Assembly: GCF_900168015.1 (NCBI RefSeq)
Contig: NZ_FUYR01000001.1
Location: 1,176,943-1,240,942 of the forward strand
Direction: 5' to 3'
Length of the DNA stretch: 64,000 nt
DNA from: Daejeonella lutea
Lineage (GTDB): Bacteria; Bacteroidota; Bacteroidia; Sphingobacteriales; Sphingobacteriaceae
The notes under the pieces are model-generated. The model saw nothing but the letters and a program-made list of their open reading frames with translations, did no database searches and had not been told where the DNA came from. Positions within the stretch are counted from its first letter, which is position 1, and each line of letters opens with the position of its first letter. The translations under genes and the position numbers were made by a program. Below are positions 26,156-35,357 of the stretch, in pieces.

Positions 26156-29122
26156 ATGCAAGGTAAAGGACTAGTAAAATTCGCCGCAATAGCATTAACG
26201 CTTGCGTGTTTATATTCACTCTCATTTACGTGGATAGCGAATAAAGTTGAAAAGGATGCGCAAGAATTTGCTAAAGGAAATCCGGCAAAAGAAAAGGCGT
26301 ATCTAGATTCTGTAGCTTCAGTACCTGTTTTCAGCAGCCTAAGTTATATCACCTACGAATACGCAAAACAGCGTGAGATTCCACTGGGTCTGGATTTAAA
26401 AGGTGGTATGAACGTGACTATGGAGATCGCTCTAAGTGACATGATCCGTAACCTCGCCAATAAAAATCCGGATGCAAACTTCAATGCAGCAATAAGAAAT
26501 GCTGAGGCAGCGGTTGTAAAAGGCGACAATGATCTAATTGTTGCGTTCGCCAAGGAATATGAGAAACTCGTTCCTAACGGAAAACTTGCCCCCTTATTTG
26601 CTACAAAAGAAAATTCAGCAAATGTTAAGATCGATGCCAGCAATCAGGATGTTGTAAATTTCCTGAAGAAAGAAGCGGACGGCGCAATTGACCGGTCTTT
26701 TAACATTCTCCGTACTCGTATCGATAAGTTTGGTGTAACCTCCCCTAATATTCAAAAACAACAGGGAACGAACAGGATACTTATCGAACTTCCAGGAGTT
26801 AAAGACCAGGACCGAGTTCGTAATTTATTACAGGGATCAGCTAAACTTGAATTCTGGGAGACTTACGACAACAGTGAGATCTTTGCTCTTTTGCAGAATG
26901 TTAACAGCATTTTAGCTTCAACAAATAAGGCTGGAGACACTACAGCTAGCCCTGCAGCCGCTCAGGATACTGCAAAAAGCAAACTTGCCGCTCTTGGCAA
27001 AAAAGATACTACGGGTAAGGTCGACAGCGCTGCCGCTTTAAATAAAGTGCAGGCTGAGCAGGCTAAGCTTAATCCACTATTCTCCATCCTTAACCCTGCT
27101 ACTTTCAAGGGAGAAAACGGACAGCCAAGCTTGCGTCCTGGACCAGTAGTTGGTTATGCGGCATTAAAAGATACAGCACGGGTGAATGCTTATTTGTCTT
27201 CACCTCAAGTAAAATCAGTCATCCCATCTAACATCAGGTTATTCTGGGGTGTTAAGCCAATTACACCAGAAAGCAAGGTATTCGAATTATACGCATTAAA
27301 AACAAGCAATCTTGCTGGTGGTCCGGCATTGGAAGGTGATGTCATCTCTGATGCACGTTCTGATTATGATCAGCGCGGAAACGCTGAAGTTGTGATGGTC
27401 ATGAATACTGAAGGTGCCCGCGCCTGGAGAACATTGACAGCTAATGCATCTGCCGATCCAAATAATAAGAAAAGTGTTGCCATAGTACTTGATAACCTTG
27501 TTTATTCGGCTCCAACGGTACAGGGTGAAATTCCAAATGGTGTATCATCGATCAGCGGTAACTTCAAAATTGAAGATACTCAGGATCTTGCCAACGTTCT
27601 TAAAGCCGGAAGGTTACCAGCACCCGCAAAAATTGTAAGTGAGTATGTTGTAGGTCCTTCTCTTGGAGCCGATTCTATCTCTGCCGGATTGATCTCAACC
27701 ATCGCAGGTATCGTGGTGATCCTGTTATTTATGGCCATGTACTACAGTACAGCTGGTTTAGTGGCAAATATTGCTCTCCTTGTTAACTTATTCTTCCTGA
27801 TGGGTGTACTTGCATCACTGGGCGCTGTGTTAACACTTCCAGGTATTGCAGGTATCGTACTTTCCCTGGGTATGTCGGTTGATGCTAACGTGCTTATATA
27901 TGAACGGATCCGTGAGGAGCTTTCGGAGGGCAAGTCTATACGACTTGCAATTGCTGAAGGATTCACTAAGGCGATGCCATCGATTCTCGATTCGAACATT
28001 ACAACCTTCTTAACGGGTGTGATCCTTTACATCTTCGGCCAGGGTCCCATTGTCGGCTTCGCAACGACATTGATGATCGGTATTATCACATCTCTGTTCG
28101 CAGCTATCTTCATTTCGCGATTGGTATTCGAATGGATGCTTGATAGAAAGAAACCTATCAGCTTCTCGATAAAAGCAACTCAAAACCTGTTTAAGGATTC
28201 TAAATTTGACTTTATCTCAGGACGTAGAAAGTTCTATATTCTATCTTCAGCTATTATCCTGGCCGGAATTATCTCCGCCTTTACACAAGGATTCAGCCTC
28301 GGTGTTGATTTCTCTGGTGGACGTTCTTACTTTGTAGCGTTTGATAAACCAGTAGATATAGAGGATGCACGTGAGATTTTAACAAATACATTTGAAACAC
28401 CTGTAGAGGTCAAGACTTTTGGTTCTTCCAACCAGGTTAAAATCACTACAGCTTACATGATCAACGACAATTCGCTTGCCGCTGATGATAACGTTAAAGT
28501 AAAGCTTGCAGAAGGTCTGAAAAAGATAAGTCCGGTTTATGAGATTAAAGATTCTCAGAAGGTTGGTCCGACTATGGCAGACGACATCAAAACCTCAGCA
28601 ATTTATGCCGTTGGTTTCTCTATCCTGGTGATCTTCCTGTATATCATCATCCGCTTTAAGCGAATGGCATTTGGTTTTGCAGCGATTCTGGCACTTGTAC
28701 ACGACGTGCTTGTTTTGCTCGCGATATTTACCATATTCAACGGATGGCTTCCATTCTCGCTGGATATCGACCAGGCTTTTGTCGCTGCAATATTAACGGT
28801 CATGGGTTATTCTATTAACGATACGGTTGTTGTATTTGACCGTGTCCGTGAGTACATCGGACAACACCATTCGAAAGAAGAAAACCTGCCTACTGTTATT
28901 AACAATGCTCTTAACAGCACGCTGAGCCGTACCGTTATTACCGGTTTATGTACAATGGCTGTATTGATTATCATCTTCATCTTTGGTGGTGAAATCCTTA
29001 GAGGTTTCTCTTTCGCCATGCTGATTGGTGTGATCTTCGGAACCTACTCTTCCCTGTTCGTGGCTACGCCTTTCGTGGTGGAGTTCATCAAGGAAAAAGG
29101 CGATGAAGTAAAGAAAAGCTAA
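26156..29122 (+). CDS. secDF: fused protein translocase subunit SecDF
   Basis: The 988-residue protein joins SecD and SecF in one chain, as is usual in Bacteroidota. The SecD half (about 1-670) has the first helix, the GLDLKGGMNVTMEI motif, a large periplasmic P1 domain (about 90-500) and the helices with GIAGIVLSLGMSVDANVLIYERIREEL. The SecF half has GVDFSGGRSYFV and VMGYSINDTVVVFDRVRE. SecDF uses the proton gradient to pull secreted proteins through SecYEG. An alanine/lysine-rich, low-complexity insert lies at about 265-300. A clean terminator follows at 29149-29175. Confidence 0.97.
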   Translation: MQGKGLVKFAAIALTLACLYSLSFTWIANKVEKDAQEFAKGNPAKEKAYLDSVASVPVFSSLSYITYEYAKQREIPLGLDLKGGMNVTMEIALSDMIRNLANKNPDANFNAAIRNAEAAVVKGDNDLIVAFAKEYEKLVPNGKLAPLFATKENSANVKIDASNQDVVNFLKKEADGAIDRSFNILRTRIDKFGVTSPNIQKQQGTNRILIELPGVKDQDRVRNLLQGSAKLEFWETYDNSEIFALLQNVNSILASTNKAGDTTASPAAAQDTAKSKLAALGKKDTTGKVDSAAALNKVQAEQAKLNPLFSILNPATFKGENGQPSLRPGPVVGYAALKDTARVNAYLSSPQVKSVIPSNIRLFWGVKPITPESKVFELYALKTSNLAGGPALEGDVISDARSDYDQRGNAEVVMVMNTEGARAWRTLTANASADPNNKKSVAIVLDNLVYSAPTVQGEIPNGVSSISGNFKIEDTQDLANVLKAGRLPAPAKIVSEYVVGPSLGADSISAGLISTIAGIVVILLFMAMYYSTAGLVANIALLVNLFFLMGVLASLGAVLTLPGIAGIVLSLGMSVDANVLIYERIREELSEGKSIRLAIAEGFTKAMPSILDSNITTFLTGVILYIFGQGPIVGFATTLMIGIITSLFAAIFISRLVFEWMLDRKKPISFSIKATQNLFKDSKFDFISGRRKFYILSSAIILAGIISAFTQGFSLGVDFSGGRSYFVAFDKPVDIEDAREILTNTFETPVEVKTFGSSNQVKITTAYMINDNSLAADDNVKVKLAEGLKKISPVYEIKDSQKVGPTMADDIKTSAIYAVGFSILVIFLYIIIRFKRMAFGFAAILALVHDVLVLLAIFTIFNGWLPFSLDIDQAFVAAILTVMGYSINDTVVVFDRVREYIGQHHSKEENLPTVINNALNSTLSRTVITGLCTMAVLIIIFIFGGEILRGFSFAMLIGVIFGTYSSLFVATPFVVEFIKEKGDEVKKS

Positions 29123-29148
29123 ATCCTAAATTGATTTTATAAGATGAG

Positions 29149-29175
29149 AGTCCCGCAATAGCGGGACTTTTTTTG
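29149..29175 (+). terminator. intrinsic terminator after secDF
   Basis: AGTCCCGC and GCGGGACT form a perfect 8-bp stem with an AATA loop, followed by a run of six T. Confidence 0.93.
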
Positions 29176-29223
29176 TTTAATTCATTTTATATTCAGATAT
29201 TTGTTGTCATACTAACAATATGT

Positions 29224-29658
29224 ATGGCAACAGAACTATTTAGTACTTATTCTTACCTGCTCGATCGTACGGCACGAAAGGTAAAGCAATATGCCCAGCG
29301 GAGATTCAATGCGGAGAATTATGACATTACCGTTGACCAGTGGATAATTATCAAACGACTAAATCAGAATAACGACCTAAACCAGACCCAACTTGCTGAG
29401 ATTACCGGCAAGGACACTCCTACTCTTACGCGGATCATCGACATACTTTGCAAAAAGGGCCTCACCGAACGGCGGATCCACGCGACCGATCGCCGATGTT
29501 TTACGGTCCATTTGACTGAACTGGGAACACAAACAGTGGCGGAATGGACCCCAAAAATGGCAGAAATTAGAATGAAAGCCTGGGAGAACCTGACGGAAGA
29601 AGACTACATAAATCTTAAGCGGATCCTTGACACCATTTACAATAACCTGGACGACTAA
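29224..29658 (+). CDS. MarR-family transcriptional regulator
   Basis: The 144-residue protein has the MarR winged-helix layout: N-terminal dimer helices, the helix-turn-helix NQTQLAEITGKDTPTLTRIIDILCKKGL (about residues 57-84), and the wing TERRIHATDRRCFTVHLTELG with the usual D-R-R. I use the ATG at 29224 (MATELFSTY); the frame stays open to 29173, but that start lies in the secDF terminator and adds a hydrophobic stretch. It precedes the ferredoxin reductase and ferredoxin genes and may regulate them. The ligand is unknown. Confidence 0.9.
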   Translation: MATELFSTYSYLLDRTARKVKQYAQRRFNAENYDITVDQWIIIKRLNQNNDLNQTQLAEITGKDTPTLTRIIDILCKKGLTERRIHATDRRCFTVHLTELGTQTVAEWTPKMAEIRMKAWENLTEEDYINLKRILDTIYNNLDD

Positions 29659-29673
29659 GCGCCCAGTCCTGAA

Positions 29674-29746
29674 ACCTGATACCTAAAACCTAACACCTAA
29701 TACCTAATACCTATTACCTACTACCTGATACCTATTACCTAACACC
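29674..29746 (+). repeat. direct heptamer array (ACCTNNN) before fnr
   Basis: Ten consecutive 7-nt units of the form ACCTNNN (ACCTAAT, ACCTAAC, ACCTATT, ACCTGAT and similar) plus a final ACC run in exact register. They end 6 bases before the reductase start codon, so they occupy the ribosome-binding region. Confidence 0.95.
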
Positions 29747-29752
29747 AAAAAA

Positions 29753-30757
29753 ATGATAACAACAGATATATGCATAATTGGAGCCGGCCCGGTCGGCCTG
29801 TTCTCTGTCTTCGAAGCTGGCCTATTAAAAATGAGATGCCACCTGATCGACACATTACCACAGGTAGGTGGACAACTCTCGGAGATATACCCGCACAAAC
29901 CTATTTACGATATTCCCGGATACCCCGACATTAAAGCACAGGAACTCGTTGATCGCCTGATGGAACAAATTGCCCCTTTCGATCCAGGTTTTACCCTTGG
30001 AGAGCGTGTAGAAACCCTTGTAAAGCAGGATGATGGATCTTACCTGGTTGGCACGAATGATGGGACAATCGTTCACGCGCAGGTAATCGTAATAGCTGGT
30101 GGCCTGGGCTGCTTTGAACCACGTAAGCCAGAAATTGACGGATTACTTGATTTCGAAGGCAAAGGCGTGGAATATATGGTGAAAAACCCGGAACATTTCC
30201 GAAATAAGAAGGTGATCCTGGCGGGTGGTGGTGATTCTGCGTTGGACTGGACCATCTTCCTTTCAGATATCGCAGAACATGTAACGCTGATTCACCGGGG
30301 CGACACATTCCGCGGAGCACCGGATTCGGCTGAGAAAGTCCACGAACTGGCAAGCAGCGGGAAAATCGACCTTGTTCTGCAATCTAATCTCTTAAGCGTA
30401 TCCGGCAACGGCCATCTAAAAGAAGTAAGCTACGTTGGTCGGGATAAGGTTAATATCACACAGAAAACGGATTACCTGATCCCTCTCTTCGGGTTAAGCC
30501 CTAAACTGGGTCCAATTGGCGGCTGGGGGTTGAATATCGACAAATCGGCTATTGAAGTTAACACGTTCGACTACTCCACAAATGTGGACCGTATTTACGC
30601 TATTGGAGACATTAACACCTATCCCGGTAAACTGAAACTTATCCTTTGCGGATTTCACGAAGCAGCTTTAATGGTTCAAAGCGCCTTCAAACATGTTTAC
30701 CCTGACCAAAAACTTAGCTTTAAATACACAACTGTTTACGGTGTAAATGCATTTTAA
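29753..30757 (+). CDS. thioredoxin-reductase-like ferredoxin-NADP+ reductase
   Basis: This 334-residue flavoprotein binds FAD through IIGAGPVGLFSVFEAG (residues 7-22) and NADP(H) through VILAGGGDSALDW (about 155-167), with the VGGQLSEIYP signature and a C-terminal GDI-TYPGKLKLI FAD motif. It lacks the CxxC of thioredoxin reductases, which fits the FNR type 2 (YumC-like) group. It probably passes electrons between NADPH and the [2Fe-2S] ferredoxin encoded 2 bp downstream. The start codon follows a heptamer array and six A residues, with no Shine-Dalgarno. Confidence 0.93.
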   Translation: MITTDICIIGAGPVGLFSVFEAGLLKMRCHLIDTLPQVGGQLSEIYPHKPIYDIPGYPDIKAQELVDRLMEQIAPFDPGFTLGERVETLVKQDDGSYLVGTNDGTIVHAQVIVIAGGLGCFEPRKPEIDGLLDFEGKGVEYMVKNPEHFRNKKVILAGGGDSALDWTIFLSDIAEHVTLIHRGDTFRGAPDSAEKVHELASSGKIDLVLQSNLLSVSGNGHLKEVSYVGRDKVNITQKTDYLIPLFGLSPKLGPIGGWGLNIDKSAIEVNTFDYSTNVDRIYAIGDINTYPGKLKLILCGFHEAALMVQSAFKHVYPDQKLSFKYTTVYGVNAF

Positions 30758-30759
30758 AA

Positions 30760-31080
30760 ATGATTAATATTATTGTCGAAGACCGGGATGGAGAGCAGCA
30801 GCCGGTTGAAATACCAGAAGATATAAGCTTGAGCCTGATGGAGGTATTAAAAGCCTCGGAATATAATGTTTTGGCAACCTGTGGCGGCATGGCACTATGT
30901 GCCACCTGCCACGTACAGGTGCTCGAGGGATTGGATCTGTTGCCCGCTCCTGCGGATGCAGAAATGGACATGCTCGACACCTTGCCGGATGCGGGCTTTG
31001 ACAGCAGACTTGCCTGCCAGATCAGAATCGATGAACGCCTTAACGGGATGATATTCCGCATCCGTGGTGATGAGCAATAA
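30760..31080 (+). CDS. [2Fe-2S] ferredoxin, adrenodoxin type
   Basis: The 106-residue protein has cluster ligands Cys41, Cys47, Cys50 and Cys86 (C-x5-C-x2-C-x35-C) in TCGGMALCATC and LACQI. That is the vertebrate/Isc-type ferredoxin pattern rather than the plant type. The loop has GLDLLPAPADAEMDMLD, and the C-terminus LNGMIFRI fits too. It is 2 bp after its likely reductase, so the pair form an NADPH electron-transfer chain. The acceptor enzyme is not encoded nearby; candidates in this family include fatty acid desaturases, P450s and Fe-S assembly. Confidence 0.93.
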   Translation: MINIIVEDRDGEQQPVEIPEDISLSLMEVLKASEYNVLATCGGMALCATCHVQVLEGLDLLPAPADAEMDMLDTLPDAGFDSRLACQIRIDERLNGMIFRIRGDEQ

Positions 31081-31135
31081 GAGATGAGCTCAGAACTCCT
31101 TTTAATGTTACTTTTTTTTATCCGAACTTGTGTAG

Positions 31136-31177
31136 ACCTAAAGCCTAAAGCCTATACCCAATGCCCAATGCCCAAAG
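31136..31177 (+). repeat. direct heptamer array before NDH-2
   Basis: Six 7-nt units in register (ACCTAAA, GCCTAAA, GCCTATA, then CCCAATG twice and CCCAAAG). It belongs to the same broad family as the arrays at 29674 and 32553 but is shorter and more diverged. It lies 47 bases before the start codon. Confidence 0.85.
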
Positions 31178-31224
31178 CAAATTCACCCTTTAATTGTTAA
31201 CCTTTACATACCCAAATAAATAAC

Positions 31225-32532
31225 ATGGACCATCAGACGAATAATTCAACGAAGTTTCCTAAAATAGTTATTGTAGGTGGTGGTTTTGGCGGGATAGAGC
31301 TTACAAAACGGTTAAAAAACAAAGAGGTCGAAGTTCTTATGCTCGACCGGCATAATTATCACACGTTCCAGCCATTGCTGTACCAGGTAGCAACCGGCGG
31401 ACTTGAAGCCGATTCGATCGCATTCCCGCTGAGGAAAATATTTAAAAACCAGAAAAACTTCACATTCAGAGTAACCGATGTTGAAAGTGTCGATCCGTCA
31501 AGGAATACAGTTCACACGTCAATTGGGGAAATCAGCTATGACTTTCTGGTCATGGCGACTGGCTCCGACACCAATTTCTTCGGCCAAAAGGAAATAGAGC
31601 ATTTTTCAATGGCGATGAAAACCATTCCGGAAGCGCTAAATCTGCGGAGCATGATCTTGCAGAACCTTGAAGAAGCTCTCGTTGTCACTGACCCGGTTGC
31701 CAAAAGCTCATTGTTGAATTTTGTAGTAGTCGGTGGAGGCCCAACTGGCGTAGAGCTTTCCGGATCACTCGCAGAGCTTAAAAAGCACATACTACCGAAA
31801 GATTACCCCGAACTGAGTATTGAAGATATTAATGTCTATCTGATCGAAGGATCGGATGAGTTGCTAGGTGTGATGTCTGATCAGGCTTCTGCCAAGTCAA
31901 AGCAATTTCTGGAAGAAATGGGTGTGAGAGTGTTTACAAATCTTCGGGTGGAAGCCTACGATGGAAATGTAATCAAGCTGTCCGACGGTCAAGCGATCAA
32001 TACAAAGAACGTATTATGGTCTGCAGGCGTAAAAGGTGCAGTCTTGGATGGCCTTCCTACAGAGTCAATAGCCCGGGGAAACAGGGTTATTGTAGATGAA
32101 TTTAACCGGGTGTCCGGCCAGGCCAACATCTTCGCTATTGGTGATGTAGCAGCACAAATTACTCCGGAAACACCAAATGGCTTACCTGGAGTGGCTCCTG
32201 TCGCCATACAGCAGGGGACACAGCTGGCAAAGAATATTATCAGGTTCATAAACAACGAGCAGCCCGAGGCCTTTAAATATTTTGACAAAGGTTCGATGGC
32301 AACCGTTGGACGCAATAAAGCAGTTGTTGATATCGGCAAGATCCGCTTTCAGGGCGTTTTCGCCTGGTTCGTATGGATGTTTGTACACCTGATGTCATTG
32401 GTTGGATTTCGGAATAAGGTCGTTACTTTTGTAAATTGGGTATGGAGCTATTTTAGTTACGATCGCGGAACTCGTTTGATCATCAGAAGGTTTAGCCGCC
32501 AATCAATGACCGAAGACCCGCTTGCAAAATAA
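31225..32532 (+). CDS. ndh: type II NADH:quinone oxidoreductase
   Basis: The 435-residue protein has two Rossmann dinucleotide motifs: GGGFGGIELTKRL near residue 13 (FAD) and VVGGGPTGVELSGSLAE near 168 (NADH). It also has the AIGDVAA FAD motif and the quinone-site segment GVAPVAIQQGTQLAKNI. The C-terminal 90 residues contain hydrophobic helices (FVWMFVHLMSLVGF, then VNWVWSYF) that anchor it to the inner membrane. NDH-2 feeds electrons from NADH to menaquinone without pumping protons. It stands after, but not clearly in an operon with, the ferredoxin pair. Confidence 0.95.
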   Translation: MDHQTNNSTKFPKIVIVGGGFGGIELTKRLKNKEVEVLMLDRHNYHTFQPLLYQVATGGLEADSIAFPLRKIFKNQKNFTFRVTDVESVDPSRNTVHTSIGEISYDFLVMATGSDTNFFGQKEIEHFSMAMKTIPEALNLRSMILQNLEEALVVTDPVAKSSLLNFVVVGGGPTGVELSGSLAELKKHILPKDYPELSIEDINVYLIEGSDELLGVMSDQASAKSKQFLEEMGVRVFTNLRVEAYDGNVIKLSDGQAINTKNVLWSAGVKGAVLDGLPTESIARGNRVIVDEFNRVSGQANIFAIGDVAAQITPETPNGLPGVAPVAIQQGTQLAKNIIRFINNEQPEAFKYFDKGSMATVGRNKAVVDIGKIRFQGVFAWFVWMFVHLMSLVGFRNKVVTFVNWVWSYFSYDRGTRLIIRRFSRQSMTEDPLAK

Positions 32533-32552
32533 AGCTACCTTATTCGCCCATT

Positions 32553-32612
32553 ACCTAACACCTAATCCCTAAAACCTAATACCTAATACCTAACACCTAA
32601 TACCTAATACCC
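32553..32612 (+). repeat. direct heptamer array (ACCTAAY) before mvaB
   Basis: Eight units in exact 7-nt register (mostly ACCTAAT and ACCTAAC, one CCCTAAA), ending with ACCC two bases before the mvaB ATG. Same family as 29674-29746. Confidence 0.95.
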
Positions 32613-32614
32613 AA

Positions 32615-33463
32615 ATGCCAAAACTCATCGAATGCCCCCGCGATGCCATGCAAGGCCTTCACGATTATATACCAGCCGAACTGAAAGCTGAGTATATAAA
32701 CTTGTTGTTAAAAGTGGGCTTTGACACGATAGATTTCGGCAGCTTTGTGTCTCCTAAGGCTGTTCCCCAGCTCAGGGATACTAGCGAAGTATTGGACATG
32801 CTTGATCTCAATTCTTCAGCGTCAAAATTACTGGCCATTGTCGCGAATGTCAGAGGTGCTGAAGAAGCTGCACGCCATGAACAGATAAGTTATCTCGGGT
32901 TTCCCTTCTCCATATCAGAAACATTTCAGCAGCGTAACACAAACTCAAGTATTGAACAGTCGCTCGCCACAGTTACAGAGCTTCTTAATTTATGTGATCG
33001 AACAAATAAGAAAGCGGTGATCTATCTATCAATGGCTTTCGGGAATCCTTATGGCGACGAGTGGAATAATGAAATAGCGGAGCATTGGACGCACGAGCTG
33101 GTGAAAGCCGGCGCCCAGATCATTTCCCTTGCTGACACAACCGGAGTTTCAAGCCCTGAAAAAATCAACTACCTCTTCCCTCATTTGCAACAGCAGTTTC
33201 CGGGTATTGAACTTGGAGTCCATTTACATAGTACACCCGAACTCTCCCTGGAGAAACTGGAGGCCGCGTGGAATAGCGGCTGCAGAAGGTTCGATTCAGC
33301 CCTGAGAGGTTACGGAGGATGTCCCATGGCCACAGATTCCCTAACCGGAAATATTGCCACTGAGGGGCTTATTTCATTCCTGGAACGACAAAAAGAGCCG
33401 CTAAACCTGAATATGGAAAAATGGCAGGAGGCATTGCGCTTTTCTCCGAGGATTTTTAATTGA
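32615..33463 (+). CDS. mvaB: hydroxymethylglutaryl-CoA lyase
   Basis: The 282-residue TIM-barrel enzyme cleaves HMG-CoA to acetyl-CoA and acetoacetate, the last step of leucine degradation. Motifs are CPRDAMQGLHDYIPA (catalytic Arg and Asp near the start), VSPKAVPQLRD, GVHLHSTPE (metal histidines), and GCPMATDSLTGNIATE with the conserved cysteine and asparagine. Length is slightly short but complete. It lies tail-to-tail with the sulfatase gene, 14 bp apart. The leucine dehydrogenase at 49304-50392 could feed the same pathway. Confidence 0.93.
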   Translation: MPKLIECPRDAMQGLHDYIPAELKAEYINLLLKVGFDTIDFGSFVSPKAVPQLRDTSEVLDMLDLNSSASKLLAIVANVRGAEEAARHEQISYLGFPFSISETFQQRNTNSSIEQSLATVTELLNLCDRTNKKAVIYLSMAFGNPYGDEWNNEIAEHWTHELVKAGAQIISLADTTGVSSPEKINYLFPHLQQQFPGIELGVHLHSTPELSLEKLEAAWNSGCRRFDSALRGYGGCPMATDSLTGNIATEGLISFLERQKEPLNLNMEKWQEALRFSPRIFN

Positions 33464-33477
33464 TCAGGAATTGATAA

Positions 33478-34908
33478 TTATGGTCGATTCACATTTGACA
33501 TAAACGGATAATCTGCGTTCTCCACACGCGCATCTTTCATAATTTCACTGATCCTTTTTACGATATCAGGATGTGCCGCAGCTATATTTTTAACTTCGGC
33601 AATATCATTATCGAGATCATAAAGCTCTACTGATGAGTCGAAGTTGGTCCGGGCATTTAGCTTGACACCTTTCCACCTTCCCATTCTAACAGCCTGTCTG
33701 CCGCCGTTCTCATGGAATTCCCAATACAGATATTCATGACCTGGCTGTTTTCCTTTTCCCTTAATCTCCGGCAATATCGATAGCCCATCAAGATTTCGGG
33801 GAGTGGGCTTACCAGTCATCTCAGAAAATGTGGGCATAAAATCCCAGAACGCGCCAATATAGCCGGAAATCCGTGCTTTTTTTATTACAGCCGGCCATGA
33901 AACTATCATAGGAACACGTATCCCGCCTTCGTACAGATCGCGCTTTACACCCCGGAAACCGGCGGCGCTATTAAAAAACTGGGGATCATTACCCCCCTCA
34001 ACATGCGGTCCGTTATCACTTGTGAAAACTATGACAGTATTTTTCTCGATCCTTAGCTTCTTAAGCTTTGCTACGACTTCTCCAACATAATTGTCCAAAC
34101 GTGTAACCATTGCGGCATATGCAGCGTGTGGATAAGGCTGTCCTTTGTAAAGAGATGGTTCAGTTTTAACGGTCTCAACAGTTTTTGGCACCTCATTGAA
34201 TATTTTACGATAGTGGGAAAACAAACTGTCATTTTCAGGTAGTTCAAGACCTGCGTGCGGCAAAGTATACGATAGAAATGCAAAGAAAGGGCGGTTTTTA
34301 TGCGTTTCGAGAAACTCGAGAGCCTTCCTTTGAATCAAATCGGGCGCGTATATCTCGGAAACTGTCAGCGTATTAGGCAGTGCGACCCGAATGTGGTTAT
34401 CCCAAAGGTGATCCGGGAAGTAATCATGCGCCAGACGCTGGCAATTATAACCGTAAAATTGTGTGAAGCCTTGCTTGTTCGGGTCCCCCTCGGTTCCAAT
34501 AAAACCCAGTCCCCATTTTCCGAAATTTCCCGTTGCATAACCAGCATCCTTAAACAATTCTGCAATGGTATATGCTGATGCTTGCAATGGGAACTGTCCT
34601 TCTGGTAGAACTTCCTTATTTCCACGAATTGGCGTGTGACCAGTATGCTGCCCGGTCATTAATGAAGAACGTGATGGAGCACAAACAGAGCTTCCTGCAT
34701 AGAATTGCGTAAATCTGATTCCCTGTTTGGCCAGTGCATCAATATGAGGTGTCTTTATTAGTTTTTGTCCGTAAGCCCCAATATCACCATACCCCAGGTC
34801 ATCTGCGATTATAAATATTACGTTCGGCTTATCCTTCGCATATCCCCTCGAACTACCTGATATCAGGATGATAGAAAATATCAAAAAGGTTCTGATGCAT
34901 CTCGTCAT
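33478..34908 (-). CDS. secreted sulfatase (arylsulfatase family)
   Basis: The 476-residue protein has a signal peptide (about 1-24), metal ligands IIADDLG (Asp36, Asp37) and the sulfatase signature CAPSRSSLMTG. Cys76 is the residue a maturase would turn into formylglycine. A TSDNGPH motif supplies later metal ligands, and FGKWGLG is the second signature. It hydrolyses sulfate esters, probably from polysaccharides or aryl sulfates in the periplasm. No anaerobic maturase or SusCD pair adjoins. It follows the GNAT gene by 20 bp on the same strand. Confidence 0.93.
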   Translation of the reverse strand: MTRCIRTFLIFSIILISGSSRGYAKDKPNVIFIIADDLGYGDIGAYGQKLIKTPHIDALAKQGIRFTQFYAGSSVCAPSRSSLMTGQHTGHTPIRGNKEVLPEGQFPLQASAYTIAELFKDAGYATGNFGKWGLGFIGTEGDPNKQGFTQFYGYNCQRLAHDYFPDHLWDNHIRVALPNTLTVSEIYAPDLIQRKALEFLETHKNRPFFAFLSYTLPHAGLELPENDSLFSHYRKIFNEVPKTVETVKTEPSLYKGQPYPHAAYAAMVTRLDNYVGEVVAKLKKLRIEKNTVIVFTSDNGPHVEGGNDPQFFNSAAGFRGVKRDLYEGGIRVPMIVSWPAVIKKARISGYIGAFWDFMPTFSEMTGKPTPRNLDGLSILPEIKGKGKQPGHEYLYWEFHENGGRQAVRMGRWKGVKLNARTNFDSSVELYDLDNDIAEVKNIAAAHPDIVKRISEIMKDARVENADYPFMSNVNRP

Positions 34909-34928
34909 AGCAGTAATGACAATTCAAA

Positions 34929-35357
34929 CTAACTTTTTTTCACCATTTTAAAATGTTGAATTCCCGCTTCTTCAAATTGTGGACCTTCCTTAACAAAGCC
35001 AAATTTCTCATATAATCCAATCGCGGTCAATTGCGCATTTAAATAGATATATCCTGCTTCCTCAGGCAGATTATCTAAAACTGTTTGTACCAAAGCCCTT
35101 CCCATACCCTTCCCGCGAAACTCCTGCAAAACAGCAAAACGCTCCAGCTTATATCCTTTGTCAGTTTTACGCCACCGTGCGGCACCTGCGGGAACGTCGC
35201 CGACTGTACCCAGGAAATGCGTGGATTCATCTTCAAATTCCCATTCCAGTTCCGGCGGACAATTTTGCTCATCGACAAATACCTTTCTTCTTATTGCAAA
35301 GACTTGTTCAAGGTCTTCCGGATCCGTAACTCGCTTTACTTCTACTTTATTTTGCAT
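34929..35357 (-). CDS. GNAT-family N-acetyltransferase
   Basis: The 142-residue protein has the acetyl-CoA signature EFRGKGMGRALVQTVL (about residues 78-93) after a beta strand with LERFAVL, then a late LYEKFGFVKEG motif. The VFAIRRKVFVDEQNCP opening matches ElaA/YjcF-type GNATs. The substrate is unknown. The start overlaps the end of the LAIP gene by 11 bp, and the sulfatase follows by 20 bp, so three unrelated-looking genes share a minus-strand operon. Confidence 0.9.
   Translation of the reverse strand: MQNKVEVKRVTDPEDLEQVFAIRRKVFVDEQNCPPELEWEFEDESTHFLGTVGDVPAGAARWRKTDKGYKLERFAVLQEFRGKGMGRALVQTVLDNLPEEAGYIYLNAQLTAIGLYEKFGFVKEGPQFEEAGIQHFKMVKKS

Noticed and set aside
29173-29223. Upstream start of the MarR gene within the secDF terminator
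   Set aside because: It would begin inside the terminator T-run and add an unusual hydrophobic stretch; the ATG at 29224 fits the family.
29674-32612. Repeat rows that at first look like a CRISPR array
   Set aside because: Units are 7 nt and directly adjacent with no unique spacers, and no cas gene is present. They are heptamer tandem repeats.
32553-32612. Similarity of CCCTAAA/ACCTAAT units to plant-type telomere repeats
   Set aside because: Only one unit reads CCCTAAA; the array is degenerate, short, internal, and has sister families with unrelated words.
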